From: Neocallimastix lanati (nom. inval.)
Lineage: Eukaryota > Neocallimastigomycota > Neocallimastigomycetes > Neocallimastigales > Neocallimastigaceae
Assembly: GCA_016946835.1 (NCBI GenBank)
Contig: JACVTC010000370.1
Location: 1-35,000, forward strand
Reading direction: 5' to 3'
DNA: 35,000 nt
Positions 1 through 10,305 of this stretch are shown here, piece after piece. How positions within the stretch are numbered: position 1 is the first letter of the stretch; every line of letters starts with the position of its first letter. The notes beneath the pieces are model-generated. The model made no database searches, was not told the DNA's origin, and saw nothing but the letters and a program-made list of their open reading frames with translations. Made by a program: the position numbers and the translations under genes.

Positions 1-107
1 GGCATTTCGCCAAGTTGCGTTTCGCCAATTTTTTGAAAGCATGTGGCGTATTAAAAAAATGTGCATTTCGCCAAATTGCATTTCGCCAAGTTGCATTTCG
101 CCAAATT
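1..107 (+). repeat. Left terminal inverted repeat with 15-bp sub-repeats
   Basis: Five GCATTTCGCCAARTT-like units lie at about 2-16, 17-31, 63-77, 78-92 and 93-107. A 31-bp spacer (32-62) containing GTGGCGTATT interrupts them. The GC content of these units contrasts strongly with the flanking A/T DNA. The repeat is inverted relative to 3695-3763. Confidence 0.8.
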
Positions 108-110
108 GAG

Positions 111-871
111 AATTATTAAATAAATAAATAAATAAATAAAATTAAATATTTTTAATATTGATGTATTTATAATTATGAAGTAAATATTTAAATATTAAAA
201 AAATTTTTTTCATATATAAATAGCTTTACAAATATCTGTTTAAATAAATAATAAATTGATAAATAATAAATAAAAAAAAAATAATAATAAAATAAACAAT
301 ATAGTAATATAATTAATAAAAAAAATAATAATATAAACACTATTGCTATAATTATAAAAGGATTGTCATTAATAATAATAATGACGATTAAATTATAAAT
401 AATATTATTATTATTTACATATATATATATAAATGAATTAATAAAAATAATATTTACCTACTTAAGAAAAATGTAAAAAGTTTTCTTATAATATTTTATA
501 AATTAATAATAAATAATATATAATAAATAATAATAAATAAATAATATAAACTGTAGCAATAATTACAGAAACATCAATAATAATATTTTTATAATAATGA
601 TGAAAATTATAATAGTTATTAAATATAAAAATAAATATAAAATTATAATATAAAAATTTTTATACTTTATATAATAAAAAATATAATAAACTTATAAATA
701 CTTTATATTTATCCAGTTACACTAAAAAAAGGAATTATTTAAAATATAGAAGAATTAAAAAATAATATTTGAATAATTAATCTTCATTTAAAGTATATAT
801 AATTAAAAATATATATTATTAAAATTAATCATTAGAATATTTAATTAGAAACTTTTATTAAAAAAAAAAAA
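111..871. other. AT-rich non-coding DNA inside the MULE
   Basis: This stretch is almost pure A/T with TAAA-type simple repeats (AAATAAATAAAT near 117-140, ATATATATAT near 420). I see no coding frame or RNA gene. It separates the left inverted repeat from the transposase relic. Confidence 0.6.
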
Positions 872-2305
872 ATGGAGAAAAATCTAGAAATTGAAATAAG
901 CAAAACTAATAGAGGAAAAGAACAAATTATTTTAAACAGAAAATATAAGTTTAATCTTTCATCCAAAAGGAAAGATAATTCAAAAAATATAAATGTACAG
1001 AATATAAAACATTAAATCAATGTCCATCTTTCATTATTTTAAATAATGAGAATCAAATCTTAAAATATGATGACTCACATAATCATCTTGAAAATAAATT
1101 TGGAGCAGCTAAATTAATTGTAAAAATAAAATTAAAGATGAAATTTCAAAAAGTTCAATTCCTTTTAATGTAAATATAAAACGTAACATATGATGAAATT
1201 TCTCAAGGTATGGGTCTTTATATTGTCCAGGATATAATTCAATTAAATCCCAAGTAACAAGAAGTAGAAGAAAACAACTACCTCCTGAATATAACATCAT
1301 TTGATGAAATTCCCAATGAATTCAAAATATCTATAAACACAAAAAGGGATGAAAATTTTAGTGATATTCAAAAATAATGATTTAATTGTTTTTCAATCGA
1401 CATGTCCAAGCAGAATTATTTTCTAAAAATAAACATATTTTTGCGATGGCACATTTTATATTGTACCTATATTTAGTTATCAAGTATTCATAACTAGAAC
1501 CTATGTTACAGAATTAAATTGGTTTTTACACTACTTCCTTTTCTATAGTTAATAACAAATAAGAAAGCACAACAACTTATGAAATAGTTATTTGAAGAAA
1601 TAAAAAAAAATTCTAGTAAGTATATAGTATTGAAATTACCACCTAAAAAATATTTCATTGCGATTTGAAAAAGCTGTATCTAATGCTGCACAAAAAGTTT
1701 TTATAATGCAAATATTAAATACTGTATTATGGCATTTTAAAAGAGCATTAGAAATTAAAAAAAAAGAATTATGTGGTGATAAAGTAGAAAAATAAAGATT
1801 TATATATTTATTATAATAATATCATCGAATTTTCCTTTCATTAATCCTGAATATATATATGATATATATAGTAAAATAAAAAGTGAAGTGGCCAAGAACA
1901 TATTATGTTCAATTTTAGAATTTTTAGAATATTTTAAAAAACTTATTTAATTAACTATGAAACTGAAATTGGAAATATTATGATATATTGAGCATATTAC
2001 AAATAATGTTTCAGAAACTTTTAATAATACTTAAAAAAATTATTTGCAAAAACAAACTTTTTTTCAATTACTATCAGAATTGCAAAAAGAAGAATCAAAA
2101 TATTACATTGATTACGAAAGGAGAACTGCTGGAATTTAAGAAATAAAAAACAAAAAAAATTAATAAGAACTGAGGAAATTAAAGCTTTGGTTAAATATTA
2201 CAAAATATGGAAATTCTATTAAAAAAAAAGGAAAGTGTTAGAAATGATTTCATTGACTTATGGTTAAAATGCTTAAATGATTTAAATATAAAAATTATTG
2301 ATTAA
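872..2305 (+). pseudogene. FLYWCH zinc-finger / MULE transposase pseudogene
   Basis: The relic starts with an ATG at 872 (MEKNLEIEISKTNRGKEQI...) and continues through several frames. A FLYWCH-type finger is clear in one frame at about 900-1090: Cys codons at 994 and 1021 and two His codons at 1078 and 1084 (C...C...H-x-H), inside KCTEYKTLNQCPSF and DDSHNHLEN. Around 1442-1500 the frame reads CDGTFYIVPIFSYQVFIT, matching the DGTF segment that holds the first catalytic Asp of MULE transposases. Near 1999-2028 the segment TNNVSETFNN resembles the conserved TNN..E..N motif at the domain end. Many frameshifts and stops make the copy non-functional. In intact members the protein binds the terminal repeats and cuts and joins the element. 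The family call is confident; exact ends are approximate. Confidence 0.78.
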
Positions 2306-2356
2306 ATAATAAATTATTAAGAAATGACAGAAAATTGACCAAATGAATCTGTCATA

Positions 2357-2600
2357 TTATAATAATAATTTTTTAATAGTAAAAATTATTTTAAAAGAGA
2401 ATAAATGAATAAATACAATAATTATTAAGTATTTTTAATCTTTATTAGATTAGGTTAGCTTAAAAACATTAAATATATTTTTATGATAAAATATTATTAT
2501 TGTTAAAATTATATTTTTATAATTAAAGTATTGCTATAATATTATTTTTTTACAAAAGATTAAAATATATCTTTATAATTAAATTTATTTTTATAATTAA
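2357..2600 (+). repeat. Internal direct repeat, copy 1
   Basis: This ~245-bp copy contains GAGAATAAATGAATAAATAC, TTAGATTAGGTTAGCTTAA and TTTTATGATAAAATATTATT. The same strings occur in the same order at 2711-2954. It is intact and so shows the unoccupied state of the site into which the LTR at 2955 inserted in copy 2. Confidence 0.85.
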
Positions 2601-2710
2601 ATATTTTAAATAATTATTTTTATTACTATTTTACAACAATATTAAAATATATCTTATAATTAAATATTATAAATTATTATTTTATTACTATTTTACGAAA
2701 TATTAAAATA

Positions 2711-2954
2711 TATAATAATAATTTTTTTTAATAGTAAAATTATTTTAAAAGAGAATAAATGAATAAATACAATAATTATTAAAGTATTTTTAATCTTTAT
2801 TAGATTAGGTTAGCTTAAGAACATTAAAATATATTTTTATGATAAAATATTATTATTTTAAAAATATATTTTTATAATTACAGTATTGCTATAATATTAT
2901 TTATTTTTACAAAATATTAAAATATATCTTTATAATTAAATTTATTTTTATAAT
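2711..2954 (+). repeat. Internal direct repeat, copy 2 (interrupted by LTR)
   Basis: This is near-identical to 2357-2600. The match breaks at TTTTTATAAT|, exactly where the LTR begins, and resumes after the LTR with ATAATTAAATATT at 3562. No gene lies in the copy. Confidence 0.85.
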
Positions 2955-2984
2955 TGTAACGAATCTTAAAAAACTAGAAATTAG

Positions 2985-3047
2985 AATGCTGGCATAGTGG
3001 TTAGTCACTATGACCTCAGCCTGAACCACTAGGGTTCGACTCACACC
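2985..3047 (+). other. tRNA-like segment with Pol III A-box/B-box-like motifs inside the LTR
   Basis: TGGCATAGTGGTTAGTCAC resembles a tRNA A box with D-loop, and GGGTTCGACTC at 3032-3042 resembles a B box/T-loop. The spacing is about that of a tRNA body. The acceptor arms do not pair and the anticodon stem is unclear, so this is not a functional tRNA gene. AGTGGTT and AACCACT can also pair in an alternative hairpin. Confidence 0.5.
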
Positions 3048-3320
3048 TTTACTAAAATTTTATATCATTTAAATTTTAAAGAATTTTTATACTTCATTTC
3101 TGTATTTGTTTCTGTATTTGTTTCTGTATAAATTTCTGTAAAAAATTAACAAAAGAAATTCTTAGAAATTAATAGAAACAAATCAGATAGAAATTCTATT
3201 TTAATTTATCTTTTATCATTATTTCTTTTAGATTCTTTTTAACCGAAAATAATCAATTTTTATGAAACTTTTTAATGATTTTATGGTTTTAAATTTTTAT
3301 GGATTTAAATTTTGAAAAAC

Positions 3321-3330
3321 TATAAATAGG
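3321..3330 (+). promoter_or_regulatory. Putative TATA box of the solo LTR
   Basis: TATAAATAGG stands in the typical position for an LTR promoter, with a less AT-rich GAGTGAATTTCGCAGCC just downstream. Because background DNA is A/T-rich, the following GG and the position in the LTR are what make it believable. Confidence 0.5.
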
Positions 3331-3694
3331 AGTGAATTTCGCAGCCAAAAAAAAAAATATTTTTTAAAATTGTGTTTTATTAATTATTGAATTAATTAAT
3401 AAGTAATTCGAAATATTACAATAATTAATCCTTATAATTAATATTTTTAAATTTCTTAATTAATAAAACTATATTTTAAAAACCAAATTACTTATTAATC
3501 AAAAAGTGCTTACCTATTGTGTTACACTCTTTAAAACACGGATATTCCAATATTCGTTACAATAATTAAATATTATTAATAATTATTTTATTTTAAAAAA
3601 TATCTATAATTAATTATAAAATATAATAAAAACAAGTTTAAAAAAATTATTTTGAATTTTTATTTATTTATTCATTCATTTACTTATATCAATA

Positions 3695-3763
3695 AGCCAT
3701 TTGCCGAAATGCAACTTGGGGAAATGCAATATTTTTATAATACGCCACTTGGCGAAATGCAAC
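3695..3763 (-). repeat. Right terminal inverted repeat of the MULE
   Basis: Inverted, this reads GTTGCATTTCGCCAAGTGGC, then a spacer containing GCGTATTATAAAAAT, then two further diverged GCATTTC units. It mirrors 1-107 in order, including the GTGGCGTATT spacer. Confidence 0.78.
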
Positions 3764-4040
3764 TCTCCCTATTATATCCAGTAATACTGGATAAAATCAA
3801 TTATTTACAAAATCTAAAAAGTATTAAATCATCAAGAACAATTATATATTTCAAGCTTTTATATATTCAACACCAATATTTTTTTATATACTATTTAAAG
3901 GGAATTTACTTTCTCTTTTATTTTTATTTATTTTATTATATATATTATAAAAATAAAAAAAAAAATTTTTTTATCTATTTTTTATTATTATTATTTTTTA
4001 TTTTATTATTCTTTTATTATATTTTTTAGGCTTTCTTGAA

Positions 4041-7000
4041 ATGGATAATACTTCCTCAAAGTCAGCAACTATACCTGTTTTGCGGCGAGGCCTTCTAAGA
4101 TACGATATTCAGAATAAAGATTTCATTCTTATCTTTATTCATGATCTTCAATCATGGTCTGTTAGTAAACTTTGGGAATTTCTTAGTAAACGTATTTCCA
4201 ATTGCAATGAAATAGTTCATGGAATTACAAAAAAAAACACACATCTAATATGGAAAATTACTTCATTTTAAGGATAAACTATGATAAACCCACTTATTAT
4301 CTAAATATTTTATTTCTTCTTACCCTTCTTTAACCATTGCCTTCCAATCAATAAAATTAATTGGATCCAAACCAATAAAATCCGCAACAAATTTTCTTCT
4401 TTTGAAACTAAATCAATGGTTAAAGATTTTCTATATAGTAGTATTTACTCACCGTCTACTCAGTTCTTTAATCTTTATGTCAGTTGGAACATTAATGGAT
4501 GGAATGATGAAAAACGTGATGGTATTAGATACTTTAATGAAATTTTTAAACCTATCTGTATTTGCTTGCAAGAGGTCGGTAATAGCCAATACCTTAATGT
4601 ACATTCAAATAATTACCCATTTCTTTGTCACGATAATACAATTTTACGAAAAACTAATCCAAATATACCCGGTATGAGAGGTCTTAGTATAAGTGTACAT
4701 CGTTCTTGTTCATTTTCTCCTGATCCCTTTGAATATAAGTATATCATTTCTGTCAACATTACTTCTTTTTGGGGGGAATTAAATGCACTATTGGTAATAT
4801 TTATGTTCCTACGGTCACTCATAAGGAAGAAAGAAAGAATGCCTTTTCAGAAATTACTAATTTGATAAAGAAACATACTAATACACCTTCTATTCTTGTA
4901 GGTGACTTTAATATGTCTAAATCCCAATTAGAAAGTTTACTTAATAAATCATCTCATCAGTGGTTCACTAAAAACTTATTAGGTTCCGAGTTCACATGGG
5001 CTCGGGATGGTAGATCGTCTTATATTGATCATGTTTTATTTAATTGTAAAATGAAGGAATACATTAATAAGATATCTGTTTGTAGTACATTCAATGATAT
5101 TTCTGACCATTTCCCTCTTATCCTTTCCTGTAAAAAAGATGACTCAGAAGGTTTTCGTGCTCCTACTCCTTCTAGAAGATTTAAGTGGTCCCAACACATG
5201 TGTAATGAAAAGCATAATGTAATATTCTCAAGTAACTACTTCTTAATTCTTCTTAATGAATTTAATGATAATAAAGAATTAAGTTCTAATGAAATGGTCA
5301 ATAAATTTATAGAAACAGCTAATATAGTTGGTGATAAAGTTCATGCTAGAGTTCCTTGTGATCTTAAAGGCTCAGCTTTCCACTGCCCTTATTATATCAA
5401 GAAAATTTCTCATGAAAAGCATGTTGCTTTTAATGAAATCAAAAATTTTTCTTTAGGATCTAATCTTGAAAACCTTGATGAATTTTTAAATTTTCTTAGT
5501 GAATATAAAAATATATGTGGTAGAGTCAGGTCAATTAAGTTTTCTATTAAATCAAAACAATTTCATCAGTCAATAGAATCTGAATGTAATGATTTTCGTA
5601 ATAAAAATGCTAGGAGTGCTTGGTTAAAATTAAAGAAGTTTTCTCACCCTATGTACTCTAATTCTATTTCGTCAAGCGTTTTAAAGGACAAACAGTGTAA
5701 CTTTTATTTTCTCATTCGGATCAATTAAATCGATTTGCTGAACATTACAGTGAACTAGCTTCTGATGTTACTCAACACAGTTTGGATAATGAATACTTGG
5801 TAAGTTTATTTGGAGCTAATCCTAATAATAATCTTACTTGGGATATTAATGACTCTATTACCCTGAAAGAAATTCAAAACACTGTACTTGATATGAAAAA
5901 TAATAAAGCTCCTGGACCCGATGGTATTCCCATTGAATTTTTTAAAGCCTTCTTTAGTAAATCTGATTTATCCGATAATCAAAATGATTCTTCAGATGAT
6001 CACTACTAAGTGTGCTAAATGTTTACTTCCATTATTTAACAAAATATGGGATGGTGATTTCCCTGAAGATTGGAATTCGGTTTCTATAATATCAATTCCA
6101 AAAAAAGGAGATCTTTCAGATTGTAATAATTATCGTGGTATTTCTCTTATTAATGTTAGCTTAAAAATTATTTCAAAGATTATTACTAATAAAATTGCTA
6201 AATATTCCCTTGAACATAAATTTGTTAGACCTGAACAATTTGGATTTAGAAATAAAGAAGAATGTATAAGTTTATATATTTCAATTAGAGAGATATGTCA
6301 AAAAAGAAAATTTCAAGGAAATTTTACTTATCTTGCTTTTCTCGATCTTAAAAATGCCTATGATTCAGTACCTATCTTTAATATTTTGACTAAATTATAT
6401 AACTTAAGAATTAGAGATAAATGTCATCTCTTTTTAAAGAATCTTTATCTATCCTCTTAAGCTCGTGCTTTTTTTAAATGGTAATCTCTCAGAATAATTT
6501 TCGATTAATCGTGGTGTTAGACAAGGATGCCCTCTATCTCCTATTTTATTCAATTTGTTCATTAATGATGTACTGGATAATTGTGATAAGTATGGTGTAT
6601 ATTTAGATTCTCAATATTGTTGTGGTGGACTTTTTGACGATAATATTGTTTTAGTTGCTCCATCTAAACAAGCTCTTAAGAAAATTTTGAATAAAGTTTA
6701 AAAATGAAATGACTTTTGGAATTAATAAGTGTGCTACTCTTGTTGTAAAACCGATTAACTTTGTTAAACCGATAAATTATGAATATTCATCTTTCTTTAT
6801 TGGTAGTAACAAATTACCTAAAACTGACAACTATACTTATCTTGGTATTCCTTTTAATGGATCTTTATCATTGAAATCTATACAATCCAAATTAAACAGT
6901 AATTTAAATAATAAGTTACATTTGTACTTTCGATTTTTTATTAATAAATCTATTCCTCTCCCATTGAAGAAATATGTTTTAATTTCGTTTATTCTTAGTC

Positions 7001-7350
7001 TTGTTATATATTATGCTCCTTTCTTTGGTTCAAATAAGAGAAGATATTCTAAAGCTCAAAAAATTATTAATAGAGGACTTTATTGGAGTTATGGATTTAA
7101 ATCTCGCAATTCTTCTTTTAGTCTCTATGATATTACTCGTGAATTGAGAATACCTCCTCTTTCAGCTATCTGTGCTATATCTCAATTACGATGCTTTAGA
7201 AAATGGAAAAATTCCTCCTGTATTATTAATCATCTCACTAATAATATTCCTACTATGTTACATTACTCATGGACTAAAGAATCAAGGACTTTGGATAAGA
7301 AATTAAATGGTAAGAAAACATGTGAAATAAAAAAAGTTTTTTTTGGGTAA
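4041..7350 (+). pseudogene. LINE ORF: endonuclease plus reverse transcriptase, broken by frameshifts and stops
   Basis: The reading starts MDNTSSKSATIPVLRRGLL and runs through at least six open segments in different frames. The endonuclease/exonuclease/phosphatase domain covers about 4470-5130: SWNINGW, CLQEV (catalytic Glu at 4572), GDFNM at 4901 and SDHFPL at 5102. A linker follows. The reverse transcriptase begins near 5890 with NNKAPGPDGIP and continues with PKKGDLSDCNNYRGISL. Motif A is DLKNAYDSV (Asp at 6345), motif B is RGVRQGCPLSPILF near 6510, and a motif C region is near 6627-6650. The post-RT part has MTFGINKCATLVV and YLGIPF. Motif C reads GLFDDNI rather than the usual F-A-D-D, so the active site may be damaged. 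In intact relatives the protein nicks DNA and reverse-transcribes its own RNA there. The first ~140 codons are not recognised. Confidence 0.85.
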
Positions 7351-7372
7351 GAGATGTCTTCAAACCTTCAAA

Positions 7373-7375
<3 letters not shown>

Positions 7376-7405
<30 letters not shown>
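7376..7405 (+). repeat. Poly-A tail of the LINE
   Basis: Thirty uninterrupted A residues follow AAAGC at the end of the LINE 3' region. They mark the 3' boundary of the insertion. Confidence 0.85.
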
Positions 7406-7406
<1 letters not shown>

Positions 7407-7499
7407 CAATTATATATAAGGAGAATGATTTTGGATTTATTTTAGAAATCAAAAATTTAATATTTCATTATCCTAAGTATCAATTGGGATTCTTTTGGA

Positions 7500-9740
7500 T
7501 TTCTCGAATTAGGTGTGACTTTAAGTGTGAGCTACACAAGCTGAAGATTTCATTTTTAAGACATATGGTCAACAAAGATGGTGTAGAGACTAACCCAGAC
7601 AAGATGAAGGCTGTAACTGAATGGTCACAACCAGAAAATGTAAAACAGATGCAAAGCTTTTTAGGCTTTTGCAATTATTATAGAAATTTTATAAGAAACT
7701 TTTCTGAAATAGCCAAGCCACGATTTAAGATAACCTCGAAGAAAGAAAAGTTCGAATGGGTCGAAGAGGATTTAGCCGCAATCCACAATTTGAAGGAAAT
7801 GCTTACCGCCAGTGTTAGCATATCTCGACCATGAAAAACAATTCTTTGTAGAGTCTGATGCTATTAATTATACTATAGAAGAAGTACTACTACTCAAAGA
7901 CACTCAGCAAGGCTGAGGTGAACTATTCGATAACAGAGAAAGAACTACAAGCCTTTAAAACTGCTTTAACGGAATGGCAAAACTCACTTCAAGGTGCGAA
8001 GCATAAAATTATTGGTTATAGTGACCAGAGGAATCTGTTATTTGATACCAAACCACAATTACAGACCCCAAGAAAAACTAGATGGCAAGAACTATTCGCT
8101 ACATATTGGTTTGAAATAGTTTATAGGCCTGGAAAAAAGAATGGTAAAGCCGATGCCCCTCTCAAGAGTAGAAATGGAGAAGACAGAGGGTAAGGACTTT
8201 GATAAAGATAGCCTCTTGAAACCAGAGCAGATGGTAGAATTTGATGACGTAGATGGTGAAACTAGCTACTTAGCTTTAGCTACCAACTTGTAGACGATAT
8301 TAAGCAGGCCTACCGACAGGACAAGATGGCTCAAGAAATAATCAAAGATTTGGCAGAAGACACAAGAAATAACTTCAACAAGAAGCATTGGCTGGAAGTA
8401 GATGATCTTCTGGTAAGAAAAGAAAATTCTGAACAAGTTTATGTGCTCACAACGTTTAGGAAAACAATCATACAATTAAACCATGGTTCGGAGTACGCAG
8501 GACACTTAGGAATAGATAAGATTTCGGACCTGGTATCTAGAAATTTCTACTTGGGTGAAGATGAGGAAGGATATTTCAGACTACGTGAGAGCTTGTAAAA
8601 CCTACGATACGAAGAAAGATGACATTAATAAAGAATATGGTACGGCTGTGAGAGTTCCGTTTGCAGAAATAGCATGGCAAGAGATCCAACCAGATTTTAT
8701 TACGGATCTGCCAGTGAAATGTAGAATTCAACGATAAAGGTTATGCTTGGAAAACAAGATGTGCAGGATGAATTTTGGTATGCTGCGATAAATTGACCAA
8801 GATGATACCCTTAATAGAATTTAAACATCTGCCTAACGCTAACGAGACTGCCGATGAGTTCCTGAAAGAAATTTACAGGCTGCAAGGATTCCCTAAAGTT
8901 ATAACTACCGATAGAGGAACCCAGTTTACAAGTCAAGTATGGAAGGAGTTGCTAGAGTTCTTTAGGACTGAAATAAACTACGCCACCACAAGTCACCACG
9001 AAACAGTAGGCCAAGTTGAAAGGAACAATGCCTACGTAGAAACTTATTTACTGTGTTTTGTCGTAAACTACGATGATGAAAGCTGGATGGAAAGCTGGAT
9101 GGACTACTTGTTTTTTAGCAGAGTTCTGCTACAACAATTCCATTCACGCTTCTACCAAACAATCTCCATTCCTTGCTTTGTATAACTACCAAGTACATAA
9201 TTCCCCAAAAACAGCAGACCTAGTACACTCATTCGATGAAGTAAAGATGATCGATAGTTTTGCTCACAATTTAGGTAATCTCAAACACATCCTAGAAATC
9301 GCCCAAACCAGATACCTGGATAACATGGATAAAAGTCGAACAGATAGTTTCCCCAGATATATGTTACTAGACAAAGTGTATTAAAGAAGCCAGAAAACTA
9401 CGATGTATTACCTTTTTACAAGCTAACAACCAGAAAGTATGGACAATTTAAGGTGACAGGTGTCGACGAGGAAAAGAAGAATTATCGGTTAGATATTAGT
9501 CGCTCACTATTTCTCAATATGTATCCTGTGTTCCACGTTAACGAATTGGAACCATACTACAAGTTGCCTAAAACGTTAGTACTAGCTCCTACTGGTAATC
9601 AAACAATAATTCATATCCTAGGATCTAAGAAACACCAAGGGCAATATCAATACCTGGTTGCGTACAAGAATGACATACTATGCAGAGTTGCTGTAGGATT
9701 ACCAAGATTTTAGTTATAGCAAGTTTATTGCTAACGTCGT
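7500..9740 (+). pseudogene. Ty3/gypsy chromovirus-type pol, 5'-truncated and broken
   Basis: Segments in order are as follows. RT end/thumb at about 7540-7740 with FLGFCNYYRNFIRNFS. RNase H at about 7840-8170 with FVESDAINYTI, ITEKELQAF and YRPGKKNGKADA. Integrase zinc region at about 8482-8615 with HGSEYAGHLG and VRACKTYDTKK, where the second Cys is Tyr. Integrase core with DFITDLP (Asp 8693), TTDRGTQF (Asp 8910) and QVERNN (Glu 9018), keeping the D-x35-E spacing. A PVFHVNELEPYYK segment near 9520. A chromodomain-like tail near 9590-9740 with GQYQYLVAYK, ending SKFIANVV after a stop at 9711. Stops and frameshifts break it into pieces. Gag, protease and most of RT are missing; the LINE poly-A ends ~100 bp upstream. 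Intact relatives integrate cDNA, often guided by the chromodomain. Confidence 0.85.
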
Positions 9741-9879
9741 CAACCATTAGTAACTTGTTCCTTGGGAGAGACCTTGTAATAGATACATGGCAACATTAAG
9801 CCTATTCAATGATAGTCTTTTGGTTAAGTAACATATCTATATATAGTTAGCAATTCTAGCTAATCAAATAAAATCTTTA

Positions 9880-10305
9880 CTTAATTTTCGTACATTAAAT
9901 TTTATTATTTTATACTTTATTTTATTAATAATTATTTAGTTATATATATTTTTATTAGATAATTAGTAAATCATGTTAAATTAAATTATTTACCAATCCT
10001 TAATTTATTTACATGTATAAAAATAATTGCACTTGTAATTGTAAAACACTAGCGTTACTATTAACGTGAAATGTTACAATAAATATTAATATATATAAAT
10101 AAAAATTAATTATTAAAAATATATCAAATATCGTAGTGTAAGCGCAGTAACTAATAACGAATAGAGTTATAAAGTGCTGCTCTATATTCTTGTTTAAATT
10201 ATATAATTATAGTGAATTTTAGTGTTTATTTTAACAACTCGAATAGAGAGGTGTTAAGTTATGGTAATTTTTGTTAAGTCTTTTATTCGTTATTTTAGTT
10301 ACATT
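9880..10305 (+). mobile_element. Probable 3' LTR region of the first Ty3/gypsy element
   Basis: The stretch follows the pol end. It shares order and wording with the region in front of the second element: TAATAACGAATAGAGTTATAAAGTGCTGCTCTATATTCTT here against TATTAATGAATAGAGTAAATAGTGCTGTGTTTTATTCTT near 14,360-14,400. The end is tentatively set at TTTTAGTTACA (10305), a plausible CA terminus. The start is uncertain by about 100-200 bp. Quoted strings are non-contiguous comparisons from two loci. Confidence 0.4.

Larger units (their letters stand above)
2955..3561 (+). mobile_element. Solo LTR of an LTR retrotransposon (607 bp)
   Basis: The sequence begins TGTAACGAAT and ends ATTCGTTACA, so it has perfect 10-bp inverted ends with the TG...CA of LTRs. 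The flanks are ATAAT (2950-2954) and ATAAT (3562-3566), a 5-bp target duplication typical of retroviral-type integrases. The neighbouring direct repeat gives the empty site, which supports the borders. A TATA box lies at 3321. A tRNA-like segment (about 2985-3045) and a short tandem repeat of TTTCTGTATTTG (about 3100-3140) lie inside. An internal inverted pair (about 3361-3386 and 3456-3481) is also present. No coding region is present, so this is a solo LTR left by recombination. Orientation is inferred from the TATA box. Confidence 0.85.
1..3763 (+). mobile_element. Decayed Mutator-like (MULE) DNA transposon, left end cut by window start
   Basis: The two ends are inverted copies of the same arrangement. 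On the left are several GCATTTCGCCAARTT units with a spacer reading GTGGCGTATTAAAAAAAT. On the right the reverse complement has the same units and a matching spacer (GTGGCGTATTATAAAAAT when inverted). Between them lies a broken transposase with FLYWCH and DDE-type motifs, which identifies the family as MULE. The element also holds a direct repeat and a nested solo LTR. The left outer edge lies at or before base 1, so the 8-9 bp target duplication expected of MULEs cannot be checked here. The right outer edge is placed after the last TTGGCGAAATGCAAC. The pairing of ends is seen; the MULE assignment rests on the transposase motifs. Confidence 0.72.
3850..7405 (+). mobile_element. Non-LTR retrotransposon (LINE) copy with poly-A tail
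   Basis: The element carries an apurinic-type endonuclease, then a reverse transcriptase, then ends in 30 consecutive A (7376-7405), which is the layout of an APE-type LINE. CAATTATATAT at 3839-3849 is repeated directly after the poly-A at 7407-7417, giving an 11-bp putative target duplication. That places the 5' end near 3850 and implies a nearly full-length insertion. About 190 bp of A/T-rich 5' leader precede the first ATG at 4041. The duplication is A/T-rich, so it supports the border but does not prove it. The element lies between the MULE right end and a truncated Ty3/gypsy pol. Confidence 0.82.

Noticed and set aside
1109-1300. 63-residue minus-strand ORF
   Set aside because: It lies antisense to the MULE transposase relic, whose plus-strand motifs explain the sequence.
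2985-3047. Genuine tRNA gene
   Set aside because: The acceptor stem does not pair and no convincing anticodon arm can be drawn; only A/B-box-like words are present.
3652-4029. 125-residue ORF rich in Tyr/Phe/Leu
   Set aside because: It runs across the right MULE inverted repeat, the LINE target site and an A/T-rich LINE leader, so it is translated non-coding DNA.
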